A DNA stretch of 64,000 nucleotides from Desulforamulus profundi (GTDB lineage Bacteria > Bacillota_B > Desulfotomaculia > Desulfotomaculales > Desulfotomaculaceae), in assembly GCF_002607855.1 (NCBI RefSeq), contig NZ_AWQQ01000020.1, positions 1 through 64,000 on the forward strand, in the 5' to 3' direction. Position numbers and translations under genes: made by a program. Of the stretch, positions 18,034 to 25,808 are shown one piece after another; the first letter of the stretch is position 1, and each line of letters begins with the position of its first letter. The notes under the pieces were generated by a model. The model was not told the DNA's origin and ran no database searches. It saw only the letters and a program-made list of their open reading frames with translations.

Positions 18034-18202
18034 GCACCTATTATTTGCATTCAACACAAAAATATGCCTGAATAACTTACCGGCATGACGATCCAATTGA
18101 GACAGGTAAGGAAGGAAATCGGCAGGCGCAGAGAACCTCCAAGAACGTCATAACGACCCCTGGCATAATATGGTTTTAGGAAAGCAAATGTCGGGAGGTC
18201 CG

Positions 18203-18873
18203 CTACTGCTGCTGTCCGAGCCTTTGCAGCTCTTTTTTTATTCCCCAATACAGCAGTACGGCAACAATCATACTTATGACAAGATAAATATAATTCTTGC
18301 CCAGGGTAATGACATTATAACTAAAGGCCGTTTCCAACAATAGGGCCGGAAACTTGCAAGGGCTGTAGCGATAAAAAAATGAAACAGGGAAACGGATGTT
18401 ACCGCCCCCAACAGGTTGATAATGCCCGAGGGAATAAAGGGGGCCATCCGGAGAACCGTGAGAAAATAGATCTGTCGCAGACCCGGCAGGGAATTAACGG
18501 TCCTGAAAAGTTTCCAGTGCCCGGTGGGGATTTTGGCAACGGATTGAACCCCCCACCTGTACAACAGAAAGGACACAACCGCCCCGACAATCTCCCCGGC
18601 CCAGGAGACAAAAAAACCGCCCCAGAGGCCGAAAACCAGGATGTTGGCCCCTGTTAAAAAAACCGAGGGGACAACCCCCAGCACACTGATCAGCACATTC
18701 AGGAGGATACTGATAACAATGGCGGCAGTACCGGCCTTTGCCAGCAGCCCGGCAGTGGCAGTGCTGTCCCCGAAAGGAATTGATTGCAAGATATCAAAGG
18801 TTCCTGTGCGCCACAGGACAATCAGGAGAATGATTACCACAACGAGTAAGATAAAGGTAACTTTTTTCTTCAT
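18203..18873 (-). pseudogene. TVP38/TMEM64 (DedA-like) membrane protein, one frameshift
   Basis: A polytopic protein of the TVP38/TMEM64 (VTT domain) family, relatives of which are implicated in lipid scrambling. The core has GANILVFGLWGGFFVSWAGE and the conserved LRMAPFIPSGIINLLGAVT. Its frame is lost near 18354-18357, where CTTGCAAG should read CTTGGCAAG. Restored, it continues ALGKFPALLLETAFSYNVIT, a last membrane helix and the end KKELQRLGQQQ, giving 223 residues. Confidence 0.82.
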
Positions 18874-19020
18874 TAAAATAACTCCGGGATGATTGATTCT
18901 TTAGATGCGGATACCCGCATCAAGAATAGAATTGTTTAATTATACCCTACTGGCCTGATTAACCGGAAGTAGGAAATTTCTTCTTTTGGGGTTAGCGAAT
19001 CCTGGTACTGTAACTACTTA

Positions 19021-19071
19021 TTGACAAAAAGATTGCCAACATTTAAGATATTGATAATGATAATCATTTTC
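19021..19071 (+). promoter_or_regulatory. Sigma-A promoter with Fur box, HD-GYP gene
   Basis: TTGACA (19021-19026) and TAAGAT (19044-19049) are 17 bases apart. GATAATGATAATCATTTTC (19053-19071) matches the classic Fur box at 18 of 19 positions and covers the expected start of transcription. Strong sign of iron-dependent repression. Confidence 0.75.
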
Positions 19072-19121
19072 ATGATGAAATTTTAGTAATTAGATAAAGC
19101 AGAAATGGATGAGGTGATCCA

Positions 19122-20330
19122 ATGTCTTCTTTATATATGGGAAAGAACCGGCACTTTGAACAGGCGGCCATGCAATTGCGCATTGAACAGCTGGAACAGC
19201 AGAACGAAGAACTCCTTGCCATCAACAGGATGCTTCGTAAGAAAGTGAAGGAAATTAGTTTCTTACACGGGGTGTTGACAGACCTGATCAAAACCTATGA
19301 CTTTGAAGGCACCGTTGAAGCCATCTTGGACATGTCCATGAAAATTACGAACAGTGAAGCGGGCTTTATTGCATTGGCTCCCCGGGTGTGCGACAGATTG
19401 GAGGTCATTGCAGCCAGAGGGCAGTTCGAGCCGGCCGTTAAAGAGTATTTACAGAACAATACCTGCCTGGTGCGGGGGTGCTTTTCTTCCCGGGTGGTGG
19501 AATTCACCAGTAACCATGCTGCCTTTAAACCGCTGCGCCAAAGGGACGCCTTCCTGCGCTCCCTGATGGCGGTACCGTTACAGGTAAACAGCCTGGTCAT
19601 CGGTGTTCTCATCTTGATGCACCGGCACCATGGTCAGGATACTCACCGGATTGAATACACCGACACCGACCGGAGCTCGGTCTTGTCCTTCGCCGGTCAA
19701 GCGGCGCTCATCCTGGACAACACCCGGATGAAAATAGAGTACGGCAGAAGGGATGTTTATCTAAAGAGCATCTCCGCCCTGACATCGGCCATCGATGCCA
19801 AAGATACATACACCCGCAATCACTCCCGCAATGTAGCCAGGTATGCAGTGGCCCTGGGAGAGGGGCTGGGCCTGTCCTCCGAGGAACTGACCCATATTCA
19901 TTTCGGCGCCATTCTGCATGACATTGGCAAAATCGGTGTGCCGGAATTCATCCTCAACAAGCCGGGCCGCTTATCGCCGGATGAATTTCAAACCATAAAA
20001 GAACATCCCACCATTGGCGCCCATATCCTGGCTCCCATAGACTTTCTCAAGGAAGCGCTCAATGTGGTCCTTTACCATCATGAACGCTATGACGGCAGCG
20101 GTTATCCCAAGGGACTGAAGGGGGAGGCCATCCCTTACACTGCGCGGTTGGTCAGCATTGCGGACGCCTGGGATGCCATGACCTCGCAAAGAGCTTACCG
20201 CGGGGCACTGCCACTGGAAACCGCTGTCCGGGAATTGGAGCAAGGGGCCGGCGGTCAGTTTGATCCCGTGATGGTAAATGTTTTTACCGGTATTATCAAG
20301 AGCAAACCCGAAGTTATGATTTCCGGTTAG
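19122..20330 (+). CDS. GAF plus HD-GYP protein, c-di-GMP phosphodiesterase
   Basis: A 402-residue cytoplasmic signalling enzyme. Residues about 20-45 form a coiled coil (LRIEQLEQQNEELLAINRML), about 55-200 a GAF sensor domain, and about 215-400 an HD-GYP domain. Metal and catalytic signatures are intact: HDIGKIGVPEFILNKPG, HHERYDGSGYPKGLKG and SIADAWDAMTSQRAYR. HD-GYP proteins hydrolyse cyclic di-GMP. ATG 19122 follows GATGAGGTG. The Fur box at its promoter suggests induction under iron limitation. The next gene is a diguanylate-cyclase-like frame, now broken. Confidence 0.9.
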   Translation: MSSLYMGKNRHFEQAAMQLRIEQLEQQNEELLAINRMLRKKVKEISFLHGVLTDLIKTYDFEGTVEAILDMSMKITNSEAGFIALAPRVCDRLEVIAARGQFEPAVKEYLQNNTCLVRGCFSSRVVEFTSNHAAFKPLRQRDAFLRSLMAVPLQVNSLVIGVLILMHRHHGQDTHRIEYTDTDRSSVLSFAGQAALILDNTRMKIEYGRRDVYLKSISALTSAIDAKDTYTRNHSRNVARYAVALGEGLGLSSEELTHIHFGAILHDIGKIGVPEFILNKPGRLSPDEFQTIKEHPTIGAHILAPIDFLKEALNVVLYHHERYDGSGYPKGLKGEAIPYTARLVSIADAWDAMTSQRAYRGALPLETAVRELEQGAGGQFDPVMVNVFTGIIKSKPEVMISG

Positions 20331-20380
20331 TTACCTGCTGAATGCATGTTCAACCATTGACGATCAAAGGGGTTTTGATC

Positions 20381-21002
20381 ATGTTATCCCGGAATTACTT
20401 CAACATTCAAGAAATCAACCTGTTGGAAGTGGAACTTTTCATCGCCAGGCTGCGCAAGTGGCTGGTCTGTACCGGCCTGTTCATCGGGGCGCTTCTTGTG
20501 CAATTCAATTCTATATCACAGGGGCAGGGAATCATCGCTGCTGCAGCCGTTTTGTACAGCTTTAAGATTGAAGACTACTACCGGACGGCCGGTGTCAAAG
20601 GGTGCAAATATCTTTCAACCTTTTAAAAAAATTAATGATCGCTTTGGCCACCAGGTAGGGGATCAGGTCCTGGCCCGGGTGGCGGAGGTCATGAAGCAAA
20701 CTGTACGTAAAGGAGACAGCGTAGCCCGTTACGGGGGAGAGGAGTTTGTGCTTACATTACCCGGTGCGGACAAACAGGCTGCCTTTGAAGTGGCTGAAAA
20801 GATACGCCAGGCGGTTGAAAATGTGACTTGGAACGGCAGCCTGAAAGTAACCGTCAGTGCGGGAGTGGCCTCTTTCCCTGGGGACGGCCAGGACCCGGCG
20901 GAGTTGTTAAGGCATGCGGACCAAGCTTTATACAGGGCGAAAGCCGGGGGAAGAAACCGTGTTCTGACGTTCCATGCCCTGTCTTGTTTAAACCAGGCCT
21001 AA
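20381..21002 (+). pseudogene. GGDEF (diguanylate cyclase) gene with internal loss
   Basis: The first part, from ATG 20381 after AAAGGGG, encodes about 80 residues with two membrane helices (KWLVCTGLFIGALLVQFNSI and a following segment). The second part, in another frame, begins at FKKINDRFGHQVGDQV and holds the active-site YGGEEFVLTL and the end HADQALYRAKAGGRNRV. Missing between them is the start of the GGDEF domain (the DPLTGLxNR region, some 30-40 residues). The frame change (+1 or -2) differs from the other breaks, so a real deletion is likely. Inactive as read. Confidence 0.7.
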
Positions 21003-21018
21003 TCAATTTTTATTCCGT

Positions 21019-21077
21019 TTGACAGAACCTACCCAGGGCTTGTATAATAATGTTAATTGATAAAGATTATCATTATC
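21019..21077 (+). promoter_or_regulatory. Sigma-A promoter with Fur box, DUF2325 gene
   Basis: TTGACA (21019-21024), 18-base spacer, TATAAT (21043-21048). GATAAAGATTATCATTATC (21059-21077) matches the Fur consensus at 18 of 19 positions and lies just downstream of the -10 box. Confidence 0.8.
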
Positions 21078-21099
21078 ATTGATTGGGAGGGATAAGTCA

Positions 21100-21483
21100 A
21101 TGAGTTCAACCGGAACCAAAAACAACAAAATACATAAACAAGCCAGACAAAAACAGTGCATCAACCCGTGCGGCCAATGCGATTGCTGCATGAAGCGGAT
21201 CTTAATGGTGGGCGGCATTACCAAATTCAAGGCCCTTTATAAAAATATCATTGAGCAGCATGGCTGTCATTTTGAATACCTGGACGGGTATATGAAGGGT
21301 GGAGAAAGGGCGTTAATCAATAAGATTAAAAGATGCGACATGGTATTTTGCCCCGTTGACTGCAACAGCCACAACGCCTGTCTCAGCGTAAAAAAGCTCT
21401 GTAAAAAGGAAGGAAAACCCTATAAAATCCTGCCTTCCTCCAGCATATCGGGAGTTACCCTGGCCATCGGGGAGATTGGCTAG
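21100..21483 (+). CDS. DUF2325 protein, Fur-regulated
   Basis: A 127-residue protein. A cysteine-rich opening (CINPCGQCDCCMKR) is followed by the DUF2325 core: RILMVGGITKFKALYKNIIE, then the aspartate- and cysteine-containing CDMVFCPVDCNSHNACLSVK. Members of this family are small Rossmann-like proteins of unknown role. ATG 21100 is chosen because GGGAGGG is 8 bases upstream. The N-terminal CxxC pairs could bind iron or another metal, in line with the Fur box in its promoter; that link is inference. Confidence 0.8.
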   Translation: MSSTGTKNNKIHKQARQKQCINPCGQCDCCMKRILMVGGITKFKALYKNIIEQHGCHFEYLDGYMKGGERALINKIKRCDMVFCPVDCNSHNACLSVKKLCKKEGKPYKILPSSSISGVTLAIGEIG

Positions 21484-21514
21484 GTACCAGGTACTTAAGT
21501 TATTAAGTTATTTG
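21481..21514. repeat. Palindromic repeat, copy 2
   Basis: TAGGTACCAGGTACTTAAGT and the following TATTAAGTTATT are, on the minus strand, nearly identical to the repeat at 15219-15256. It begins in the DUF2325 stop codon, just as copy 1 abuts the fetB stop. Confidence 0.6.
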
Positions 21515-21604
21515 CTTTTTTAGGAAAGGAAAGTTATATACAGTTTTTCAAAAAAGCATAATTTCCTAAAACAAAGAACAAAAGGGTGCGGAAAAACCGC
21601 ACCT

Positions 21605-22321
21605 TTAAACATTTATTTTGAAGGGAAAAGACCGGTAAAGAAGGGAAAGGAGCAATAATATCACAGGCTGGTGCAGGAGATAAATGGCTAAAGAGTGCCG
21701 CCCCAGGGTATTTAAAGGGTTTTGCCTGAAAGGGAAAGAGGCAAACAGGCTGTTCTTTTCCCTGTAAATCATTTTTCCCAGCACGACCCCGTAGAGGAAT
21801 AAGCCCAGCCACGGGACCAGGGGGTAATAATCCGCCGAGTAAAAGTCCGGTCCCATCAGACCCAGAGGGGCCAGCAAATGATTGGGCATGGCGATCCTTT
21901 TTAAATAAAACCCTGTTAAAATGATCCCCGTGCCAAGAGTAAGAAGAAGGCCGGGTTTAAGGTGTTTAAAAAGGGGATAAAGAAGGATAGCGGTACCTAA
22001 AAAATGGAGGATGCCGAAAAAAATGTTGGAACCCGGAACCGTCAGAGAAGTAACGAGTGTGATTACCAGACCAAGCGCGAACAGTTTGGCACCTCGTTTG
22101 ACGTTGTTTCTGCTCAAAGAACAGCTGATGCCGGCCACAATAATAAACAAGGATGCCGCTGTCTTGCCAATATAGTAGACAGGGCCTTGTTCATAAAGGA
22201 TTGGTACCTGGTAAAATGTGTTTAAGTCATACAAGATATGAAAAACAACCATCATAAGGATGGCGATGCCACGCAAAAAATCCAGTTCCCAAATTCTTGT
22301 GCCAGACGGGTTGTCCATCAT
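21605..22321 (-). CDS. HGSNAT-like (DUF1624) membrane acyltransferase
   Basis: A 238-residue polytopic membrane protein. The N-terminal IWELDFLRGIAILMMVVFHI with its conserved Asp/Arg/His is the signature of the heparan-alpha-glucosaminide N-acetyltransferase catalytic family (DUF1624). The C-terminus has GRHSLAIYLLHQPVILLLL. About seven hydrophobic helices are seen. In bacteria such proteins are thought to acylate envelope glycans; the substrate is unknown. Start ATG (22321 or the next codon) follows TAGGAG. Confidence 0.8.
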   Translation of the reverse strand: MMDNPSGTRIWELDFLRGIAILMMVVFHILYDLNTFYQVPILYEQGPVYYIGKTAASLFIIVAGISCSLSRNNVKRGAKLFALGLVITLVTSLTVPGSNIFFGILHFLGTAILLYPLFKHLKPGLLLTLGTGIILTGFYLKRIAMPNHLLAPLGLMGPDFYSADYYPLVPWLGLFLYGVVLGKMIYREKNSLFASFPFRQNPLNTLGRHSLAIYLLHQPVILLLLSLLYRSFPFKINV

Positions 22322-22576
22322 CCGCCATATCTCCTAATCTAAGGTAATATACATAAAAAGCAGTGGTTAATATAGATAGCTTGCCCGTTAGAACCTTTGC
22401 AGACAAAACAAGAAGGCCCGATCTACTAATGGGTGATTTACTATCATTTTAGTATATCAATCGTTCTTTGCAAATCTGTTTCAACAGGGTTACATTTTTA
22501 CTTGTACAGGAAAAAGGTTCGGAAAGCTGCAAAAAGATCCTTCATTTTTATGGGTAGTTTTTAAGGAGACAAGTCA
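22322..22576. other. Intergenic region
   Basis: About 250 AT-rich bases between divergent genes; it must hold both promoters. No confident -35/-10 pair, operator or RNA element was recognised. Confidence 0.4.
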
Positions 22577-23110
22577 GTGTATAAAAGAAAACCAGCAAAA
22601 AATGGCGCAGGCAATTGTTGAGAGGCAGTACAGCCTGCAGCCCGAACTAAGAAAAAATATGACCAATACCAGCATGAGAAATTTGTACAGGATGTAAATT
22701 ACCACCTTTCGTACCTTTCCGAGGCCGTTGCTGCATCCCAGGTTTCTTTGTTTTCCGAATACATCGCATGGTTAAAGGCGTTCCTGCCCAAGGCCGGTGT
22801 GCCGCTTAGCGAACTGGTGGTTAATTTGCATGTGCTGATGGAGGTTTTAAAGGGAACGCTGCCTCCCGTGATGGCGGAGGTTGCCTGTTCATACGTAGAG
22901 AATGGATTAAAGCAGCTGCCGCAATTTTCGGAAGAGCTCCCCTCGTTCATCAGGATGCTGAAGAAAAACGGTCTTCGCATGGTGGCCACCTGTGTAGCCG
23001 GGGAACTGCATGAAATCGGCATTCGTATGGCGGCGGACGCCTATGCAAAGGATGCCATGGAAGCCATTACCGTTGCCAACCAATTGGTTAATATGGGGGA
23101 GAAAGCATGA
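22577..23110 (+). pseudogene. Helical sensory-type protein, frameshifted
   Basis: An all-helical protein of about 175 residues. The early part in one frame reads QQKMAQAIVERQYSLQPEL; after a one-base loss near 22645-22652 it continues KKKYDQYQHEKFVQDVNYHL, then SEYIAWLKAFLPKAGVPLSE. The pattern, with YHLSYLSEAVA and a helical bundle, recalls N-terminal modules that sit ahead of sensor kinases or cobalamin-binding light sensors, but the family is not certain. The start is unclear: GTG 22577 follows AAGGAGA but is out of frame, so another lost base is likely. It overlaps the next, truncated gene by ATGA. Confidence 0.5.
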
Positions 23111-23298
23111 AGATCCAACAAACAGGCGGCATTGCCCTGGTGAGTGACCAAAGGGGTAGGATCACGCGGGTCCTGGAGCATGGATTGCACTGTGCGGGGA
23201 TTACTGGCTGGGGCCGTCCTTGGAATGTGCGATTACTTCCGGCCTTACAGCCTCAGAATTGGTCATGGCGGATTAATAAAAATAATTTTGTCTTTTAA
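23107..23298 (+). pseudogene. PAS-like sensor remnant
   Basis: Starts ATGA-coupled to the previous gene. GGIALVSDQRGRITRVLEHG looks like the first strands of a PAS domain from a histidine kinase; the sequence then loses coherence (GWGRPWNVRLLPALQP) and stops. No kinase domain follows, so this is probably the stub of a deleted sensor kinase. Confidence 0.4.
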
Positions 23299-23444
23299 AA
23301 AAGGAAACCATAACATTAAGGCGAAACATGAATAAAAATTGTATTATCATCTCACTTTAAAGACACCGGGGAACGACATTGTTTAAGAATGGATGTTCCT
23401 TTTTTATTCGGGCGGAGGGTTTCAAACGGGGGGAGGAATGCAAG

Positions 23445-24185
23445 ATGGAGATTCACGTGATCGAAGAAACCCTGAAGGACCTGGAGGAATTAACAGGGCT
23501 TGCAAAATTTAAGGGGACTGTCAAAGAAATCGGCATGCTGGCTCAGACGCGACAATTCGCGGGGGCACCGGTAAACTTTGCTTTTATCGGCAACCCCGGT
23601 ACCGGCAAGGTGGCGCTGGCACGCCTGGTTGGAGAAATGCTGCGCCGGTTGCAGGTGCTGCAAAAAGGCCAGCTGTTTGGCGTGCATAAATTTGATCTGG
23701 CAGGGGAGTCCCCGCGGGAAAACGTACAAAGGGTTGCCAGGGTGGTGGAAAAGGCCCGGGGCGGTATCCTTTACGTTGATAAGGTGCCGGATATCCTGGC
23801 CCTGGGCAAGGATGTCATCCACGCGCTGTTGGATGCCAGAGAAACCATGATCGTCCTGTCCGGTACCCGTGAGGAGTTGGCAGCGCTTTTAGCGGACCCG
23901 GACATATCTCCCAAAATTAACTTCCGGCTGGAATTTCCCGACTATACGCCCGGCGAACTGTTAGAAGTGGCACAGCGGCTGGTCGATGATTATCAATTGG
24001 TCCTGACAGCGGAGGCGGCAGAAAAGCTGCGGGGGATTTTTGTGGAAAAACAGAATGAGTTTGGCAAACTGGGCAACACACGGTATGTTAAGGACATTAT
24101 CGACAGGGCCTATCGAAGGGCTGCTTCCAGAATCATGACGGGCGGCGACACCGATAAATTGTTCCCGGAGGATATCGAGGGGTAA
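23445..24185 (+). CDS. CbbX/SpoVK-like AAA protein with degenerate ATPase site
   Basis: A 246-residue protein with the AAA layout of the CbbX/SpoVK family: LTGLAKFKGTVKEIGMLAQT at the start, then the nucleotide loop FIGNPGTGKVALARLVGEML and a C-terminal lid (LGNTRYVKDIIDRAYRRAAS). Two key positions deviate: Walker A is GTGK-V where T/S is expected, and Walker B is GILYVDKVPD where family members have IDEA, so the catalytic Glu is replaced by Lys. It may bind but not hydrolyse ATP. ATG 23445 follows GGGGAGG. The frame is intact, so the changes seem selected or tolerated rather than sequence errors. Confidence 0.8.
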   Translation: MEIHVIEETLKDLEELTGLAKFKGTVKEIGMLAQTRQFAGAPVNFAFIGNPGTGKVALARLVGEMLRRLQVLQKGQLFGVHKFDLAGESPRENVQRVARVVEKARGGILYVDKVPDILALGKDVIHALLDARETMIVLSGTREELAALLADPDISPKINFRLEFPDYTPGELLEVAQRLVDDYQLVLTAEAAEKLRGIFVEKQNEFGKLGNTRYVKDIIDRAYRRAASRIMTGGDTDKLFPEDIEG

Positions 24186-24201
24186 AAACCTATGGTAATG
24201 C

Positions 24202-24230
24202 AAAAAGAGCGAGTAAATCGCTCTTTTTTA
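24202..24230 (+). terminator. Terminator after the AAA gene
   Basis: AAAAAGAGCGA-GTAAA-TCGCTCTTTTTT. Confidence 0.85.
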
Positions 24231-24267
24231 GCCAATGATTAACTTTTTTAGTTTGTATATATCCTTG

Positions 24268-24621
24268 TCATGTTGGTGGGTCTGATCTTCTATATAATCT
24301 ACATCCTTTCTGAAAGGAATCCAATTTAATCTCCAAATTATCTACTTTAGTTTCCAGGCGATCAAACCTTTCTTCCAAGTGATCTACTTTCGCTTCCAAG
24401 CGATCAAACCTTTCTTTCAAGTGATCTACTTTCGCTTCCAAGCGATCAAACCTTGTTTCTAAGTTGCCTAATCTATTGTTAAATTCATGATGATCTGAAA
24501 TTAATTTACCAACCATGCCAACTAACTGAGTCACAGTATCCGTCAGTTGATTTATATTGTTTTCCATACGAAGCACTGTATTTTCTATCCGTTCCAGCCT
24601 GTCTGAAGCAGCACGATCCAT
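24268..24621 (-). CDS. Coiled-coil protein with 14-residue repeats
   Basis: A 117-residue hydrophilic protein. From about residue 55 it carries four tandem copies of a 14-residue unit, RFDRLEAKVDHLEE and variants, preceded by RLERIENTVLRMENNINQLT; the whole is a predicted long coiled coil. The repeat is also visible in the DNA as near-identical 42-base units between about 24330 and 24460. ATG 24621 is preferred over GTG 24630 because GGAGGG lies at proper distance. Such proteins are common in Firmicutes and usually unassigned; structural or scaffold role is a guess. Confidence 0.75.
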   Translation of the reverse strand: MDRAASDRLERIENTVLRMENNINQLTDTVTQLVGMVGKLISDHHEFNNRLGNLETRFDRLEAKVDHLKERFDRLEAKVDHLEERFDRLETKVDNLEIKLDSFQKGCRLYRRSDPPT

Positions 24622-24676
24622 TAAAACCACCCTCCTTTTTCCACATTATAACACTTACAGGGCATGGAACAATATC

Positions 24677-24895
24677 TTATTTTTTACCCTGTGCGGGGTG
24701 GGTGTAATGAATTTCCAGCTTGTTAATATTTCTCATTAACGTTGTATAATTGATGCTCAGGACCTCGGCGGCCTGGTGCGTGCTGTAGCCGGATAGGGCC
24801 TCCCGGATTGCTTCCCTTTCTGCCTGGTCCACGATTTCTCTTAGCGGATCCACGGTGAACAGTTCCTGGCGTATTTGAGATCCCGCTGCGGTAGG
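24677..24895 (-). pseudogene. Fis-type HTH end of a deleted transcription activator
   Basis: In the frame after 24895 the text is SQIRQELFTVDPLREIVDQA, then EREAIREALSGYSTHQAAEV and a final LSINYTTLMRNINKLEIHY. This is a Fis/NtrC-type C-terminal helix-turn-helix domain. No central ATPase or sensor domain precedes it; instead it abuts the middle of a permease gene. It looks like the tail of a sigma-54-type activator left after a deletion. Confidence 0.55.
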
Positions 24896-25029
24896 AAGGC
24901 CAGCATTTCCTGAATGTTTTTTACTGTAATGTCAAAAGATTTAGCTCCAGTGGGCGGCTGGTAAACATACAACCCCAGCATACACAGTGCCAACACGATG
25001 GCATATTTATATTCCTTAATACCATTCAT
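24896..25029 (-). pseudogene. Second permease half, truncated
   Basis: Starts MNGIKEYKYAIVLALCMLGL immediately after the stop of the upstream permease gene, continues YVYQPPTGAKSFDITVKNIQ, and is cut after MLAFLP, where unrelated sequence (the HTH remnant) begins. The opening and a membrane helix match the second half-size permease usually paired with the upstream one. Truncated by a deletion. Confidence 0.5.
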
Positions 25030-25030
25030 T

Positions 25031-25505
25031 TTACATCACCTGCCCGATTATTAAGCTAAATAGCGTGGCCACCAGGAAAAAAAGCCCGTTGCGCAAGATT
25101 GCCGTTCTCTTATCCAGGTATTTGATCTCGGCTGGCAAGGTGACTACGCCCACCGCCATCACGGTGGAAACGAAGGCGGCAATTTGTGGATACCCCGCCC
25201 CCGCCTTGAGCAGAGCTGCAGCCAGAGGAAAAGCTACAAACGGCGGGATGAGAGTAACCGAGCCTATGGCCAACCCGGCCGGCATACCTGCCCAACCCGA
25301 CTTGGCGCCCATAATTTCTGAAATAGTCTCCGGACTAAGGAGCGCTAGGGAGATACCGACAATTAACATGATGGTAAACATGGGGAAGCAGCATCCTAAA
25401 CGAACTCCAGGCCTTTAAGAGATCCATTTTCGTCTTATTTTTATCCTTAACTAACGAAATCAGAAGCAGCACCCCGGCAATTCCGTAGAAAACAGCTCCA
25501 TTCAA
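25031..25505 (-). pseudogene. Half-size permease, one frameshift
   Basis: About 157 residues with four to five membrane helices: AVFYGIAGVLLLISLVKDKN at the start, MFTIMLIVGISLALLS, then VTLIPPFVAFPLAAALLKAG and the end GLFFLVATLFSLIIGQVM. It resembles the small predicted permeases (COG0701-like halves) encoded as pairs in clostridia. TTG 25505 follows GAGGAGGG. The frame changes near 25385 by +1, one of few breaks here not of the -1 kind. Substrate unknown. Confidence 0.55.
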
Positions 25506-25534
25506 CTCTATCCCTCCTCACCGCTTCATTTCTT

Positions 25535-25690
25535 CTATATCAGCTTGCTGTATACATTTAAGAAGTAATCCAGGTTAGCTTTTCTCTTCTCAATATCATC
25601 CCGGTACTCGGCCAGTTTTTGTCGCCCTACCCTGGTAATCTTATACCACTTTGTACTGCACAATATAAACAAAGTACTCAGCTCAATTTG
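25535..25690 (-). pseudogene. PadR regulator, C-terminal fragment
   Basis: The minus-strand text KWYKITRVGRQKLAEYRDDI followed by EKRKANLDYFLNVYSKL is the wing and C-terminal helix of a PadR regulator. No N-terminal winged helix is present. It sits directly ahead of the permease pair, a usual place for such a repressor. Confidence 0.55.
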
Positions 25691-25701
25691 ACAGCTAAAA
25701 A

Positions 25702-25756
25702 CATTTCACAATTTCCCATAATTATTTCATAATTATACAGATTTTATATTGTAAAC
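25702..25756 (+). promoter_or_regulatory. Promoter region of RND operon with shared motif
   Basis: ATTTCACAATTTCCCATAAT and TATT, followed by TTTATATTGTAAAC at 25743-25756. A very similar arrangement precedes the secreted helical protein gene at 30158-30211. Also note the direct repeat ATAATTAT-TTC-ATAATTAT. Candidate binding site of the response regulator encoded at 31 kb. Confidence 0.4.
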
Positions 25757-25808
25757 TATTAACAAAGCCTTTTGTACACTTACAGTTTGAAGGGGAGAGG
25801 ATTGGCAA

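Noticed and set aside
18051..18248. 65-codon minus-strand frame
   Set aside because: It overlaps the restored end of the TVP38 gene in another frame and has no start signal.
24360..24440. Repeated units resembling a CRISPR-like array
   Set aside because: Units are directly adjacent without spacers and encode in-frame heptad repeats, so they are coding tandem repeats.
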